This document shows, one piece after another, positions 35,674 through 43,514 of a stretch of DNA of 64,000 nucleotides (position 1 is its first letter; each line of letters opens with the position of its first letter). Both the position numbers and the translations under genes were made by a program. The notes beneath the pieces were generated by a model. That model was not told the origin of the DNA, searched no databases, and was given only the letters and a program-made list of their open reading frames with translations. Source of the DNA: Pusillimonas caeni (GTDB lineage: Bacteria > Pseudomonadota > Gammaproteobacteria > Burkholderiales > Burkholderiaceae_B); the NCBI RefSeq assembly GCF_003545815.1, contig NZ_PDUW01000001.1, positions 186,001 to 250,000 of the forward strand, in the 5' to 3' direction.

Positions 35674-35689
35674 GTTACACTTCATTGTG

Positions 35690-35920
35690 AAGGAAGGGTG
35701 TCCCCTCATCTTCTACTGGTTCACCAGCGGTTGAAGCCGGTTCTCGTAAGAGCACCATTCAGCGTCGACTCGTGCGTATGGTCATTTATGGCAGGAAGTA
35801 CGGGGCGGTGCTTGAGCGGTACACAAGTGACTTCGGTGGCTTGTGCATCCACACACTCAGTGGGGCTCCTTTCTTCACCTCCATTTATCGGAGCAAAAAG
35901 AGGCAGAAGCCCCCAGGTTC
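35690..35920 (+). ncRNA. Candidate DRT3 structured ncRNA with ACACAC tract
   Basis: The stretch after drt3b has no convincing gene but several nested stems: GGTTCTC/GAGCACC with loop GTAA (about 35747-35764); CACAAG/CTTGTG (35822-35827 with 35840-35845); GCTCC/GGAGC (35865-35869 with 35890-35894); and a longer-range TGGGGCT (35861-35867) with AGCCCC (35908-35913). Between stems lies ACACAC (35851-35856), flanked by CC and TC. DRT type 3 systems use an ncRNA, and an ACAC-type template is reported for some (recalled). Boundaries are guesses; the RNA could instead lie upstream of drt3a. Confidence 0.42.
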
Positions 35921-35964
35921 AGATCCGTCCGCAGTCCCGACTGTGGAACACACAGATGCTGCTA

Positions 35965-37036
35965 TCAGGATTCTTCGTCAGGCTGCCGCTGCTCAATCTG
36001 CAACCGTGCCCGCTCAGTCGCCTGCTGCAACTTCTCGCCCAGCACCGCGCGCGGCGGCAAGCTGGTCAAGTACTCAGCAACGTGGATGCCCGACTTGTCC
36101 AGTTCCAGCAACTCAATCTGCTCCCGCTTCTTGCCGGTGCAAAGGATGATCCCTAGAGGAGAGGCTTCCTCCGGCTCCCGCTCGTGCTTGTCGAGCCAAC
36201 GCAAGTAAAGCTCCATCTGCCCTTTATAGGCCGCTTTGAAGTCGCCGATCTTCAATTCAACGGCCACCAGCCGCCGCAGCTTTCGGTTGTAAAATAGTAG
36301 GTCAAGGTGGAAATCTTCGTCATCTATCACGATGCGCTTCTGTCTGGCCACGAAGCAGAAACCAGCGCCTAGCTCCAGCAGGAAGGCTTCCATTTCGCGG
36401 ATTATGGCCCCCTCCAGATCGCTTTCCTGCCAGCAATCCCGCAGCCCAAGGAAGTCGAGGATGTAAGGGTCACGCATGAGCAGCGCCGGCGTCATGCGCT
36501 GGGCATCACGCAAGTTCACCAACTCCTGCGCGATGGTTTCCTCCGGCTTTTTGGACAGCGCCGTGCGCTCGTACAACATCGAGTCGATACGCTCTCGCAG
36601 CGTCCGTACGCTCCAGCGTTCGGCACTCGCCATCTGCGCGTAATAATCTCGCTGGAGCGGATCTTTCAGGGGGATCAGAGCGATAAAGTGTGTCCAGCTC
36701 AATTGTCGTATCAGTGATACGACAATTCGTTCTTCGGGAAAGGTAACAGCGAACTGCACCATGCGGCGCAAGTTCTTCACCGAAAAGCTGCTACCGTACT
36801 CCTTCACCAACTGAGCAGCCAACGTAGGCAATACTTCCTCTCCGTAGTCGGCTCGCCGACCTTGCAAAACCTGAGTGTGAATGCGCTGGCCGATACGCCA
36901 GTAGAGCATGGTCAGCTCGCTATTCACCGCCGAGACGGCACGCTGCCGCGACGCCTCGATCAGCCCCCCGAATATCGCCCAGCAGCGCCGACGGTGCTGC
37001 TGATGGCGATGCGGATGATATCTTGCTCTTGGTCAT
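35965..37036 (-). pseudogene. YhcG/DUF1016-type PDDEXK nuclease, frameshifted near its start
   Basis: The main frame from 36927 (320 residues) holds the DUF1016 N-terminal part (NSELTMLYWRIGQRIHTQVLQ; RRMVQFAVTFPEERIVVSLIRQLSWTHFIALIPL) and a PDDEXK core (FVARQKRIVIDDEDFHLDLLFYNRKLRRLVAVELKIGDFKAAYKGQM). The true start is the ATG at 37036 (AGGGG 7 nt upstream), coding TKSKISSASPSAAPSALLGDIRG. The two parts are joined only if one base is removed from the run CCCCCC at 36964-36969, after which LIEASRQRAVSAV links them. So the gene is broken by one base, is phase-variable, or has a sequencing error. An internal start at 36927 could still give most of the protein. Confidence 0.8.
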
Positions 37037-37160
37037 ATCTGCGCCCCTAATGTGTGCTGAGCCCCAATAATCATTCGGCATCGGCTTACCGCCAGTTCAG
37101 CGCCACCGTGTAGCCAACACAAAGCGGCGGATTTTTCCGCCCTGGAAAGCCTCTTCTTTA

Positions 37161-38495
37161 TCATGCCACCACCCTTTTCCCTGCTGCCAACGCCCGCTTT
37201 GTCCTCGACGGAGTTCTTCGGCCCTTGATCTTATGATGCCTGAATAGGCGGTAGTTATCCCTGTCGGTACGAATTTGTCCACCCTCAGTCGCCGTAGGAG
37301 CCGGCACCGCAACCTCCGAATGACTATCTATAGTGTTCCGACGCAAGTTAGCCACCTTCTCTGCAGCGGCACGAACCGGATCATCCTCCGTATGCACATA
37401 TGTCATGAACATGGAAACGGTCTTGTGGGCTGTGAGTGCCATGCCGACCTTAATGGGCACGCCGGAATTGGCAATATCCGTGGCGGCACGGTGACGGATA
37501 CCATGGGTGCCGACATGCGGCACCTTGGCTCGGTCAAGGATGCGACGCCAACCGTTGTAATAGGTGCTGGAAGGTAATGGGATCTGACTATCAGAGATAG
37601 ACGGGCACACATAAGGAGAGCCCTCAAAGCGATAGGCGTTTTTCAGCAGTTGATAGGCGGCTTCGCTCATCGGCTTGGATATTTCTCCTGTCTTACTGTC
37701 CGGCCAAACAATGCGGCGATTTTCAAAGTCGATCCACGACCATTCCAGCATCCTGATTTCGGACATCCGGGCGGAAAACTCAAACTGCAAACGAACGGCC
37801 AAGGTCAACGTCGGATGCTCCAGCCCTTCGGCATCGGCACGGTCAAGATACTCATACAGCCTCGCCAATTCAGTGTTCGTGATGTAACGTGTCTCACCGT
37901 CTTCCCGATATTTCGGCACATGACGGCATGGGTTGGAGCCATCAGGACGGTAGCCCCATACCTCAGCCATATTGAGCATCTTGCGCAGGCAAGCCATAAC
38001 CCGATTGGCCGTGACGGCGATTCTTGCCATATCACGCATCATGTCCATGACATGCACCCGCGTCAGATCAGGCACTTTCACCGCACCTAACGCTGGCACA
38101 ATGTAGCGGTCAATCTGGTCTTGATAGGTTTCAACAGTGCTCGGCTTATTGCGTGGTATCGAGTATTCCTCAATAAACTGCTTGCACAGTTCCTGAACTG
38201 TAGGCGCCTTGCGCGCCGCCAGTTTCTCCGCGCTGGGGTCACTACCCTTGCGCACATCCGCCAACCAGTCCTGGGCGATGGAGCGGGCCTGATCAACTGT
38301 CAATTCTCCGAACTGACCAATCTTCGGTTTGCGGCGTTGCCCCTGATTCGTGCGATACTGGAGCATGAAGATTTTTCGCCCTTGGGCTGTAACTTTACAT
38401 AGAAACCCAGGGACGACGGTATCCCGCAACTCATAGTCTTTTTCGGTGGGAACGGCCGACTCGACGGCGGTCTTGGTGAGCTTGATCTTGGCCAC
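37161..38495 (-). CDS. int: Tyrosine-recombinase integrase of the element
   Basis: 444 residues. N-terminal DUF4102-type arm-binding domain (LTKTAVESAVPTEKDYELRDTVVPGFLCKV), SAM-like core-binding domain (about 98-185) and catalytic domain with Arg243 (SARMSEIR), His331/Arg334 (HGIRHRAATD), His357 and nucleophile Tyr366 (MFMTYVH). A basic tail of about 50 residues follows. It lies 176 bp from the tRNA-Leu fragment that forms the element end and should integrate and excise the element there, perhaps with the AlpA-like protein as excision factor. Confidence 0.93.
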   Translation of the reverse strand: MAKIKLTKTAVESAVPTEKDYELRDTVVPGFLCKVTAQGRKIFMLQYRTNQGQRRKPKIGQFGELTVDQARSIAQDWLADVRKGSDPSAEKLAARKAPTVQELCKQFIEEYSIPRNKPSTVETYQDQIDRYIVPALGAVKVPDLTRVHVMDMMRDMARIAVTANRVMACLRKMLNMAEVWGYRPDGSNPCRHVPKYREDGETRYITNTELARLYEYLDRADAEGLEHPTLTLAVRLQFEFSARMSEIRMLEWSWIDFENRRIVWPDSKTGEISKPMSEAAYQLLKNAYRFEGSPYVCPSISDSQIPLPSSTYYNGWRRILDRAKVPHVGTHGIRHRAATDIANSGVPIKVGMALTAHKTVSMFMTYVHTEDDPVRAAAEKVANLRRNTIDSHSEVAVPAPTATEGGQIRTDRDNYRLFRHHKIKGRRTPSRTKRALAAGKRVVA

Positions 38496-38671
38496 AATGC
38501 CTCCTGTTCAGTAGCAAACGCAGGAACCAACCAGGAGCCACGCCAACGGAAATGTGGTCAAAATCGGTCTGGTCTAGGCGTAAGGTTAGAACAGGCCGTC
38601 ATATTAAAAAACCAGCCACAGCAAGCACTTACGTGTTCCAGCGTAGTTAGATGCTACTGGTTAAAGTCAAT

Positions 38672-38724
38672 CTCAAAATCCCCCGCCGTAAGGCGTGCCG
38701 GTTCGATTCCGGCCCCTGGCACCA
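38672..38724 (+). other. Right attachment site: 3' fragment of tRNA-Leu(CAA)
   Basis: 53 nt identical in pattern to the 3' part of a betaproteobacterial tRNA-Leu(CAA): anticodon loop CTCAAAATC, variable arm GCCGTAAGGC, T arm GCCGGTTCGATTCCGGC, then acceptor CCCTGGC plus ACCA. The 5' half (acceptor GCCAGGG, D arm) is missing; upstream sequence is element DNA. This is what remains of the chromosomal tRNA 3' end after site-specific integration. The complete tRNA should be at the element's other end, left of the window. Confidence 0.83.
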
Positions 38725-38793
38725 TCACCGAACCAATAGACATCAACCGACGTCTTTTTTGGCTCTTTCCCATTAACGGGGGATGCGCACTCA

Positions 38794-39110
38794 TCAAACT
38801 CGGTTAATCACACCATTCCAACCGCACTGGGCCAAGAACCGCATGTGGTAATACACAAAATCCCTGGACCAGTACGCTCGGAGTGAGAGCATCTCCATCT
38901 TCGTGTGGAAGCCTTCGGTGGTCCCGTTGGACTTAAGCGCCACATTCGCACGATGGGCTACAACCATGGTACTAGCGTAGCGGCCAGCGCCCTGGCCGAG
39001 CTGTGTTCAAACTGACGAATCAAGGCCAAGAATTTAGCCGGCATCTATTTCTGCTCAGCGTTCAGGCTCTTCGTAACCAGAAAGCCGTTCAGTTGCTGCT
39101 TGGCCAATAA
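38794..39110 (-). pseudogene. ISL3-family transposase remnant
   Basis: Reading leftward, the segment ending at the TGA at 38794 encodes AHRANVALKSNGTTEGFHTKMEMLSLRAYW, then VYYHMRFLAQCGWNGVINRV, the C-terminal signature of ISL3/IS1001-type transposases. Upstream the homology continues (LNGFLVTKSLNAEQ, FLALIRQFEHSSARALAATLVPW) but with stops and frame changes. No terminal repeats found. A decayed insertion sequence just outside the element end. Confidence 0.7.
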
Positions 39111-39376
39111 AAGTGTCCGTAGCATCGGTGACTCAGCCGGTATTGGTGCAACCGCTCCTTTTGCACTGAGGACAGATTCTAGTGATGCCGACGCATCGAC
39201 TTAGTCAAGCAGTCGAAATGAACGAGGACATTCTACTATTTGGCGTCGATACGGAACGGATCGAGGTCACCCAACGATCTAGCATGAGGTATTAACCATG
39301 TCCTCATTGGCACACTAAATAATCACAATACTCTGCCGTTATAAAAGTTTCATTACCACAACGGCTCAGATGTTTA

Positions 39377-39826
39377 ATGCGATCCAGCGCAAGAAAAACG
39401 GCAAAACTCAACTCGTACCTTTTTGCGTTGGGCGCCGCCCTTCTAATGTCGACGGCTCACGCGAACGATATAGCGATACAGGTGACGTCTCCGTCCTACT
39501 TGGATGGTACGGTGGTATTTCCCGTTAACGGCGACAGGATCAACTCACTGACACACACTTTCAGCAAGCAAGGAACACAGTTCAACAAAGCCTGTGCCTT
39601 CTATGGTGCCGTCAATGCTGACGGACAGCTCCCTACCCAAGTCTTGCTGGATATAACAGGCGTTAACCTCGACAATGGTCATACACTACTGGTGGCAAAT
39701 GTAGATGCTGTCAAGGCGGGAGCCACTCGTCAAATGCCTGTTCCCGGACAGAACGGCCGACTCACGGAAACGGCAGACTGTCCAAGCACCACTGTCGTTC
39801 ACCACTCGAGCTATCATCAAACCTAG
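39377..39826 (+). CDS. Unknown exported protein, possibly frameshifted at its end
   Basis: 149 residues with a signal peptide (SYLFALGAALLMSTAHAND, cleavage near residue 29). The mature part shows no family I know; it looks beta-rich, with two Cys (AFY region and ADCPS). The last residues VVHHSSYHQT are low-quality, while the neighbouring frame from about 39790 continues FTTRAIIKPSEKLNLFKGWDADNQERLELTAIAP to 39902. A one-base shift near 39790-39810 may have broken a longer protein. No clear ribosome site. Confidence 0.5.
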   Translation: MRSSARKTAKLNSYLFALGAALLMSTAHANDIAIQVTSPSYLDGTVVFPVNGDRINSLTHTFSKQGTQFNKACAFYGAVNADGQLPTQVLLDITGVNLDNGHTLLVANVDAVKAGATRQMPVPGQNGRLTETADCPSTTVVHHSSYHQT

Positions 39827-40218
39827 CGAAAAACTTAATCTTTTCAAGGGCTGGGATGCCGACAACCAGGAACGCCTGGAACTGACAGCAATTGCTCCAT
39901 AACCCCCGTAGCCGGCGATCATTGCTCGTATCGGCTGACTGTCGTGCTCCTGTCGTGTTGTATGCGCCCCATGGTTCTGCATACTTCACCCCATCTAGCA
40001 GCATGTAGGAATTCCGGCTAATTCTCAAGGATCGGTCGCATTGGATTTTTATCCAATAGTGCACGGAACATCGAGAATGCCCAATACATCGCTACCGTGC
40101 ATCCAGCTCACCTATTTCGACGATAGTCGAGGAAAACGTATAAACGCCATTGGTGACTCGTATGGCCTTTAGGCCATAGTCGCTTGCCAGGCTCCTAGCG
40201 AAGCTAATATCCGTTGTA
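39827..40218. other. Spacer between two unknown exported-protein genes
   Basis: 392 bp. The first 76 bp may be the out-of-frame 3' end of the preceding gene. The rest shows no gene, repeat or RNA that I recognise. Confidence 0.35.
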
Positions 40219-40932
40219 CTAGGTGGCTGGTACGCCAGGAACAGGATCGTTAAGATGATTCTGTATGGTGTGGTTGTGAATCATATAACTGTATTCCCAT
40301 CCATCTCCAACGGCCTCTTGCACCACCTCCAAGCCGTACACGGATTTGGGAGGAAACATGTCAAGACCAGCGCCAAAAACAACAAGCAACTGATGCTCTC
40401 CCTGATCAACGCGGGACAATACAGACGCAATAAACTCCGTTGGAGCATCAATTTGAGGGACACGCCGATTCTGTTCTGAAAATAGCAGTGCATCCAAGCA
40501 ACTGATTGGCTCAATTGACCCAATTTGCGAATGGTGGATTGATTCATTGTTGCGAACTTCCGCATCCCATATCTGCTTTTCTTCATCACTCAGCGCAGCA
40601 GGCACTTTCAAGGGCGGCCTTTTTGCATCGCCCCCCAATGATGCAATGTACCTTTGATACTCGAGCAGGCCCGAATCCTCAGGCACGGACGAAGCGGTGT
40701 ATTTTGTTGACGCCTTGAATCGCCAAACCTTGAGCAGAGCGCCATTGCGGTCTTTAAGGACTTTTGCTTCAGACGGAAATGCGCACGCAGGCTCTACCTT
40801 TATGACTATAGGCGGTTCCGAGGAAACAGCAGTGCCTGCGCCATCAAGCTGCGCTGACGTAGCATGCACCACCGCAGCGGAGCACAATGAAATCACGAAA
40901 AAGAGCAAAAAGCTTTTCAACAGTGCTTGCAT
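40219..40932 (-). CDS. Unknown secreted protein
   Basis: 237 residues with a signal peptide (LLKSFLLFFVISLCSAAVVHATSA, cleavage about residue 25). The mature domain has two Cys (VEPACAFPSEAK and PISCLDALLF) that could pair, and the stretch ALSDEEKQIWDAEVRNNESIHHSQIGSIEPISC. I do not recognise a family. Lower GC than the chromosome to the right. It lies alone in the scarred region next to the element end. Confidence 0.6.
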   Translation of the reverse strand: MQALLKSFLLFFVISLCSAAVVHATSAQLDGAGTAVSSEPPIVIKVEPACAFPSEAKVLKDRNGALLKVWRFKASTKYTASSVPEDSGLLEYQRYIASLGGDAKRPPLKVPAALSDEEKQIWDAEVRNNESIHHSQIGSIEPISCLDALLFSEQNRRVPQIDAPTEFIASVLSRVDQGEHQLLVVFGAGLDMFPPKSVYGLEVVQEAVGDGWEYSYMIHNHTIQNHLNDPVPGVPAT

Positions 40933-40967
40933 GCGCTCCCTCGAACACTCAGTGATATGGGAAGAAT

Positions 40968-41267
40968 AGCAAAGATGTCTCGACGCCGGGACGGGCCCAA
41001 ACGGCCCCGATCGCGATATATTTGATCTACAACGGCGAGCCCGCCAGTGAAGGCAACGTGCTTCTTGACGCGCCGGTCAAGCGGCCGGGCTATACGCATA
41101 CCGCCTTTATTGTCGACAGCATGGACGAGCTGGTAGCCTGGCTGGCGCATGAAAACATCAGGATCAGCGAAGGCCCGGTAACGATGGGCCACGGCCGACG
41201 TAATGTCTGCTTCATCCGGGACCCTGATCTGAATGTGTTGGAGTTCAACGAGATACTGGCAGGCTAG
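40968..41267 (+). pseudogene. VOC (glyoxalase/bleomycin-resistance-like) protein, 5' truncated
   Basis: Only the C-terminal half of a vicinal-oxygen-chelate protein remains: IYLIYNGEPASEGNVLLDAPVKRPGYTHTAFIVDSMDELVAWLAHENIRISEGP, then RNVCFIRDPDLNVLEFNEI, with His and Glu metal ligands of the last beta-alpha-beta-beta-beta unit. Upstream the frame is open only to about 40956 and has no ATG, so the N-terminal module has been lost. A TTG at 41022 could start an 81-residue fragment, but activity is unlikely. Confidence 0.65.
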
Positions 41268-41272
41268 AGTTG

Positions 41273-41281
41273 CCCCCCCCC
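41273..41281 (+). repeat. C9 homopolymer tract
   Basis: Nine C in a row, 47 bp before the L,D-transpeptidase start. Such tracts slip during replication and in Bordetella control fimbrial promoters. Here it is close enough to a start codon to affect a promoter, but the role is unproven. Confidence 0.45.
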
Positions 41282-41328
41282 GCGCCTGGTATGGGACAAT
41301 GAAGCACGTCCATTTTCCCAGGCGCCCC

Positions 41329-42945
41329 ATGAAGCACTCCCAAGCCTCATCCTTCCTATCCAAACTCCTGGCGATATGCACCCTTTGCCTGTCCGCCCTG
41401 CAGCCAGCCCTCACCCAAACAATCCCGCCATTCACCGTAGAACCCGCCCCGGCGCACGTGGTGCCGATCGCCCCCATGCCCTCATGGTTCGCCAACGGCC
41501 AGCCCACCGAAGACGCCTGGGTCGCTCTGGACGTCTTGGTAAACGCCGCCTCCCAAGGCTTAAACCCTGACGATTACCGGGCGCAAGAACTCACGCTGGC
41601 GTTCGAATTCGAACACGAACAGGATGCAAGGTCTGCGATCGACAACCACGCCCAGATGGACGCGGACCTGACCGCGGCGCTTGAACGCTATCTGACTGAT
41701 CTGAATCATGGCCGGCTCAGCCCCGAGGTGTTGAAGCATCGCTTCAAGGCGCCGGCCAACCAGCATTTCGATGCGCACAGCTATCTCATAAAGGCGCGCC
41801 AGTCGGGGGATCTGAAACAGGCGCTCAGCGCGGCTCAGCCGCAAGTGCCGATGTATGAAGCGATTCGAACGGCGATGAATGCCTATCGGGCCATGGGCGA
41901 ACACCCTGCATGGAAGACGCCGCTGCCGCCGCTGCCCGCACGTTCGCTGAAGCCTGGAGACGACTGGGATGGCCTGCCCTTGATGGCCCAGCGTCTTGCG
42001 GCCCTGGGCGACCTCCCTGCCGAGACCCAGTCTGCGGAGCATTACGATGACCTGTTGGTGGAAGGCGTGAAGCGCTTCCAGGCGCGCCATGGCCTGGACA
42101 CCGACGGCGTGATTGGGCCGGCGACATTGGCGCAATTGAACGTGACGCCGGCGCAGCGCGTGGGGCAGATGGCGCTGACGCTGGAGCGTCTGCGCTGGAC
42201 GCCGCTGCTGTATGGGCCGCGCATGATCGTGGTGAACATTCCGGAATTCGTCTTGCGTGCTTATGAGGGCACGGGGTCGGAAGTAAAGCTGGATCTGGAA
42301 ATGCGTGTGGTGGTGGGCCGGGCGCTGGACACGCGCACGCCGATTTTCCTGGAGGAGATGCGCTTCATCGAGTTCAGTCCGTACTGGAATATTCCACGGT
42401 CTATCGCGCGGGGCGAGACGCTGCCTCGACTGCGGCGCGATCCGGGCTATTTTGATCAGCAGGGGCTCGAATTCGTCAGCCAGGATGGGTCGGTGAGCCA
42501 TTCGCTCACGGGCGAGGCCATCGATGCGGTGCAAAGGGGGGAATGGCGTATTCGCCAGCGTCCGGGCCCGCGCAATGCGCTGGGGGACATCAAGTTCATA
42601 TTTCCCAATGATCAGAATATCTATCTGCACCATACTCCGGCGCCGCAATTGTTTTCCAGGGCGCGGCGCGACTTCAGCCACGGCTGCATCCGCATTGAAT
42701 ACCCAGTGGAACTTGCGCAATTCGTCTTGCGAAACAAGCCGGAATGGACGAGGGAACGCATCGAGGAAGCGATGGGCGGGGGCAAGTCTCGCACCCTGCG
42801 ACTGGACGAGCCGATTCCCGTTCTCATTGCCTACAGTACCGCTGTGGTGAAAGATGGTGGTAAGGTGTACTTTTTTCCCGATATTTATCAGCAGGATGCG
42901 CGGCTGGAGCAGGCCTTGCGCAGCGCGCGCCCCACTCGATCATGA
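41329..42945 (+). CDS. L,D-transpeptidase (YcbB/LdtD-like)
   Basis: 538 residues from ATG 41329, chosen because a signal peptide follows directly (FLSKLLAICTLCLSALQPALTQT); ATG 41299 is an alternative. Periplasmic enzyme making 3-3 cross-links in peptidoglycan or related transfers. N-terminal scaffold domain (about 55-200), peptidoglycan-binding motif VKRFQARHGLDTDGVIGPATLAQLN (about 245-269) and YkuD catalytic domain with FSHGCIRIE (Cys nucleophile). Overlaps the DUF882 gene by 4 nt, the same pair as ycbB-ycbK in E. coli. Confidence 0.93.
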   Translation: MKHSQASSFLSKLLAICTLCLSALQPALTQTIPPFTVEPAPAHVVPIAPMPSWFANGQPTEDAWVALDVLVNAASQGLNPDDYRAQELTLAFEFEHEQDARSAIDNHAQMDADLTAALERYLTDLNHGRLSPEVLKHRFKAPANQHFDAHSYLIKARQSGDLKQALSAAQPQVPMYEAIRTAMNAYRAMGEHPAWKTPLPPLPARSLKPGDDWDGLPLMAQRLAALGDLPAETQSAEHYDDLLVEGVKRFQARHGLDTDGVIGPATLAQLNVTPAQRVGQMALTLERLRWTPLLYGPRMIVVNIPEFVLRAYEGTGSEVKLDLEMRVVVGRALDTRTPIFLEEMRFIEFSPYWNIPRSIARGETLPRLRRDPGYFDQQGLEFVSQDGSVSHSLTGEAIDAVQRGEWRIRQRPGPRNALGDIKFIFPNDQNIYLHHTPAPQLFSRARRDFSHGCIRIEYPVELAQFVLRNKPEWTRERIEEAMGGGKSRTLRLDEPIPVLIAYSTAVVKDGGKVYFFPDIYQQDARLEQALRSARPTRS

Positions 42946-43502
42946 CCAGAACCGATCCTACACGCCGACGGCTTCTCATAGCCGCCTCCGGCGCCATGAG
43001 CCTATGCGCTTTTCCCATGGTGGCCCGGGCCATTACGCTTGGCAGCGCCGTCGAACGCGACTTGTCGATGGACCACACGCATACACTCGAGAAGATTCAG
43101 CTTACCTACGCGATGGGCGACCGGTATTTGCCGGACGCCTTGACGGGGCTGAATCATTTTCTGCGCGACCATTATTCGGGCCTCGTGGGCCGCATGGACC
43201 CCGGCCTGTACGACATTATGTACGCGCTGCGGACGTCATTGAAGGTGCGCTCGCCCTATCAGATTATTTCGGGCTACCGTTCGCCCAAGACCAATGAGCG
43301 CCTGCGCGCCAAGGGCGGCGGCGGGGTGGCAAAGCACAGTCTGCACATGGACGGCAAGGCGGTGGACCTGCGCATACCGGGCGTGCCGCTGAAGGAATTG
43401 CGCGATGCCGCGCTGGAGCTGAAGGCGGGCGGTGTGGGCTACTATCCGGGCAGCGATTTCGTTCATGTGGATACGGGCAGGGTCCGGTCCTGGAGAGGTT
43501 GA
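42942..43502 (+). CDS. DUF882/YcbK-like peptidase (M15A family)
   Basis: 186 residues. Twin-arginine signal (TRRRLLIAASGAMSLCAFPMVARA), so exported folded. Zinc-peptidase motifs: ISGYRSPKTNERLRAKG, then KHSLHMDGKAVDLRI (His-x6-Asp) and SDFVHVDTG (His). Related to MepK, an endopeptidase cutting 3-3 cross-links. It starts inside the stop of the L,D-transpeptidase gene, which supports a joint role in 3-3 cross-link turnover. Confidence 0.92.
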   Translation: MTRTDPTRRRLLIAASGAMSLCAFPMVARAITLGSAVERDLSMDHTHTLEKIQLTYAMGDRYLPDALTGLNHFLRDHYSGLVGRMDPGLYDIMYALRTSLKVRSPYQIISGYRSPKTNERLRAKGGGGVAKHSLHMDGKAVDLRIPGVPLKELRDAALELKAGGVGYYPGSDFVHVDTGRVRSWRG

Positions 43503-43514
43503 CCGCTCACTTTC

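Noticed and set aside
35698-36156. 152-codon open frame after drt3b
   Set aside because: Runs into the antisense of the nuclease gene, has no ribosome site and covers the predicted stems; better explained as non-coding.
38672-38724. Complete tRNA-Leu gene
   Set aside because: Only the 3' part from the anticodon loop is present; the acceptor 5' strand and D arm are missing upstream.
41560-42720. 386-codon open frame antisense to the L,D-transpeptidase
   Set aside because: Arg/Gln/His-rich shadow of a well-supported gene.
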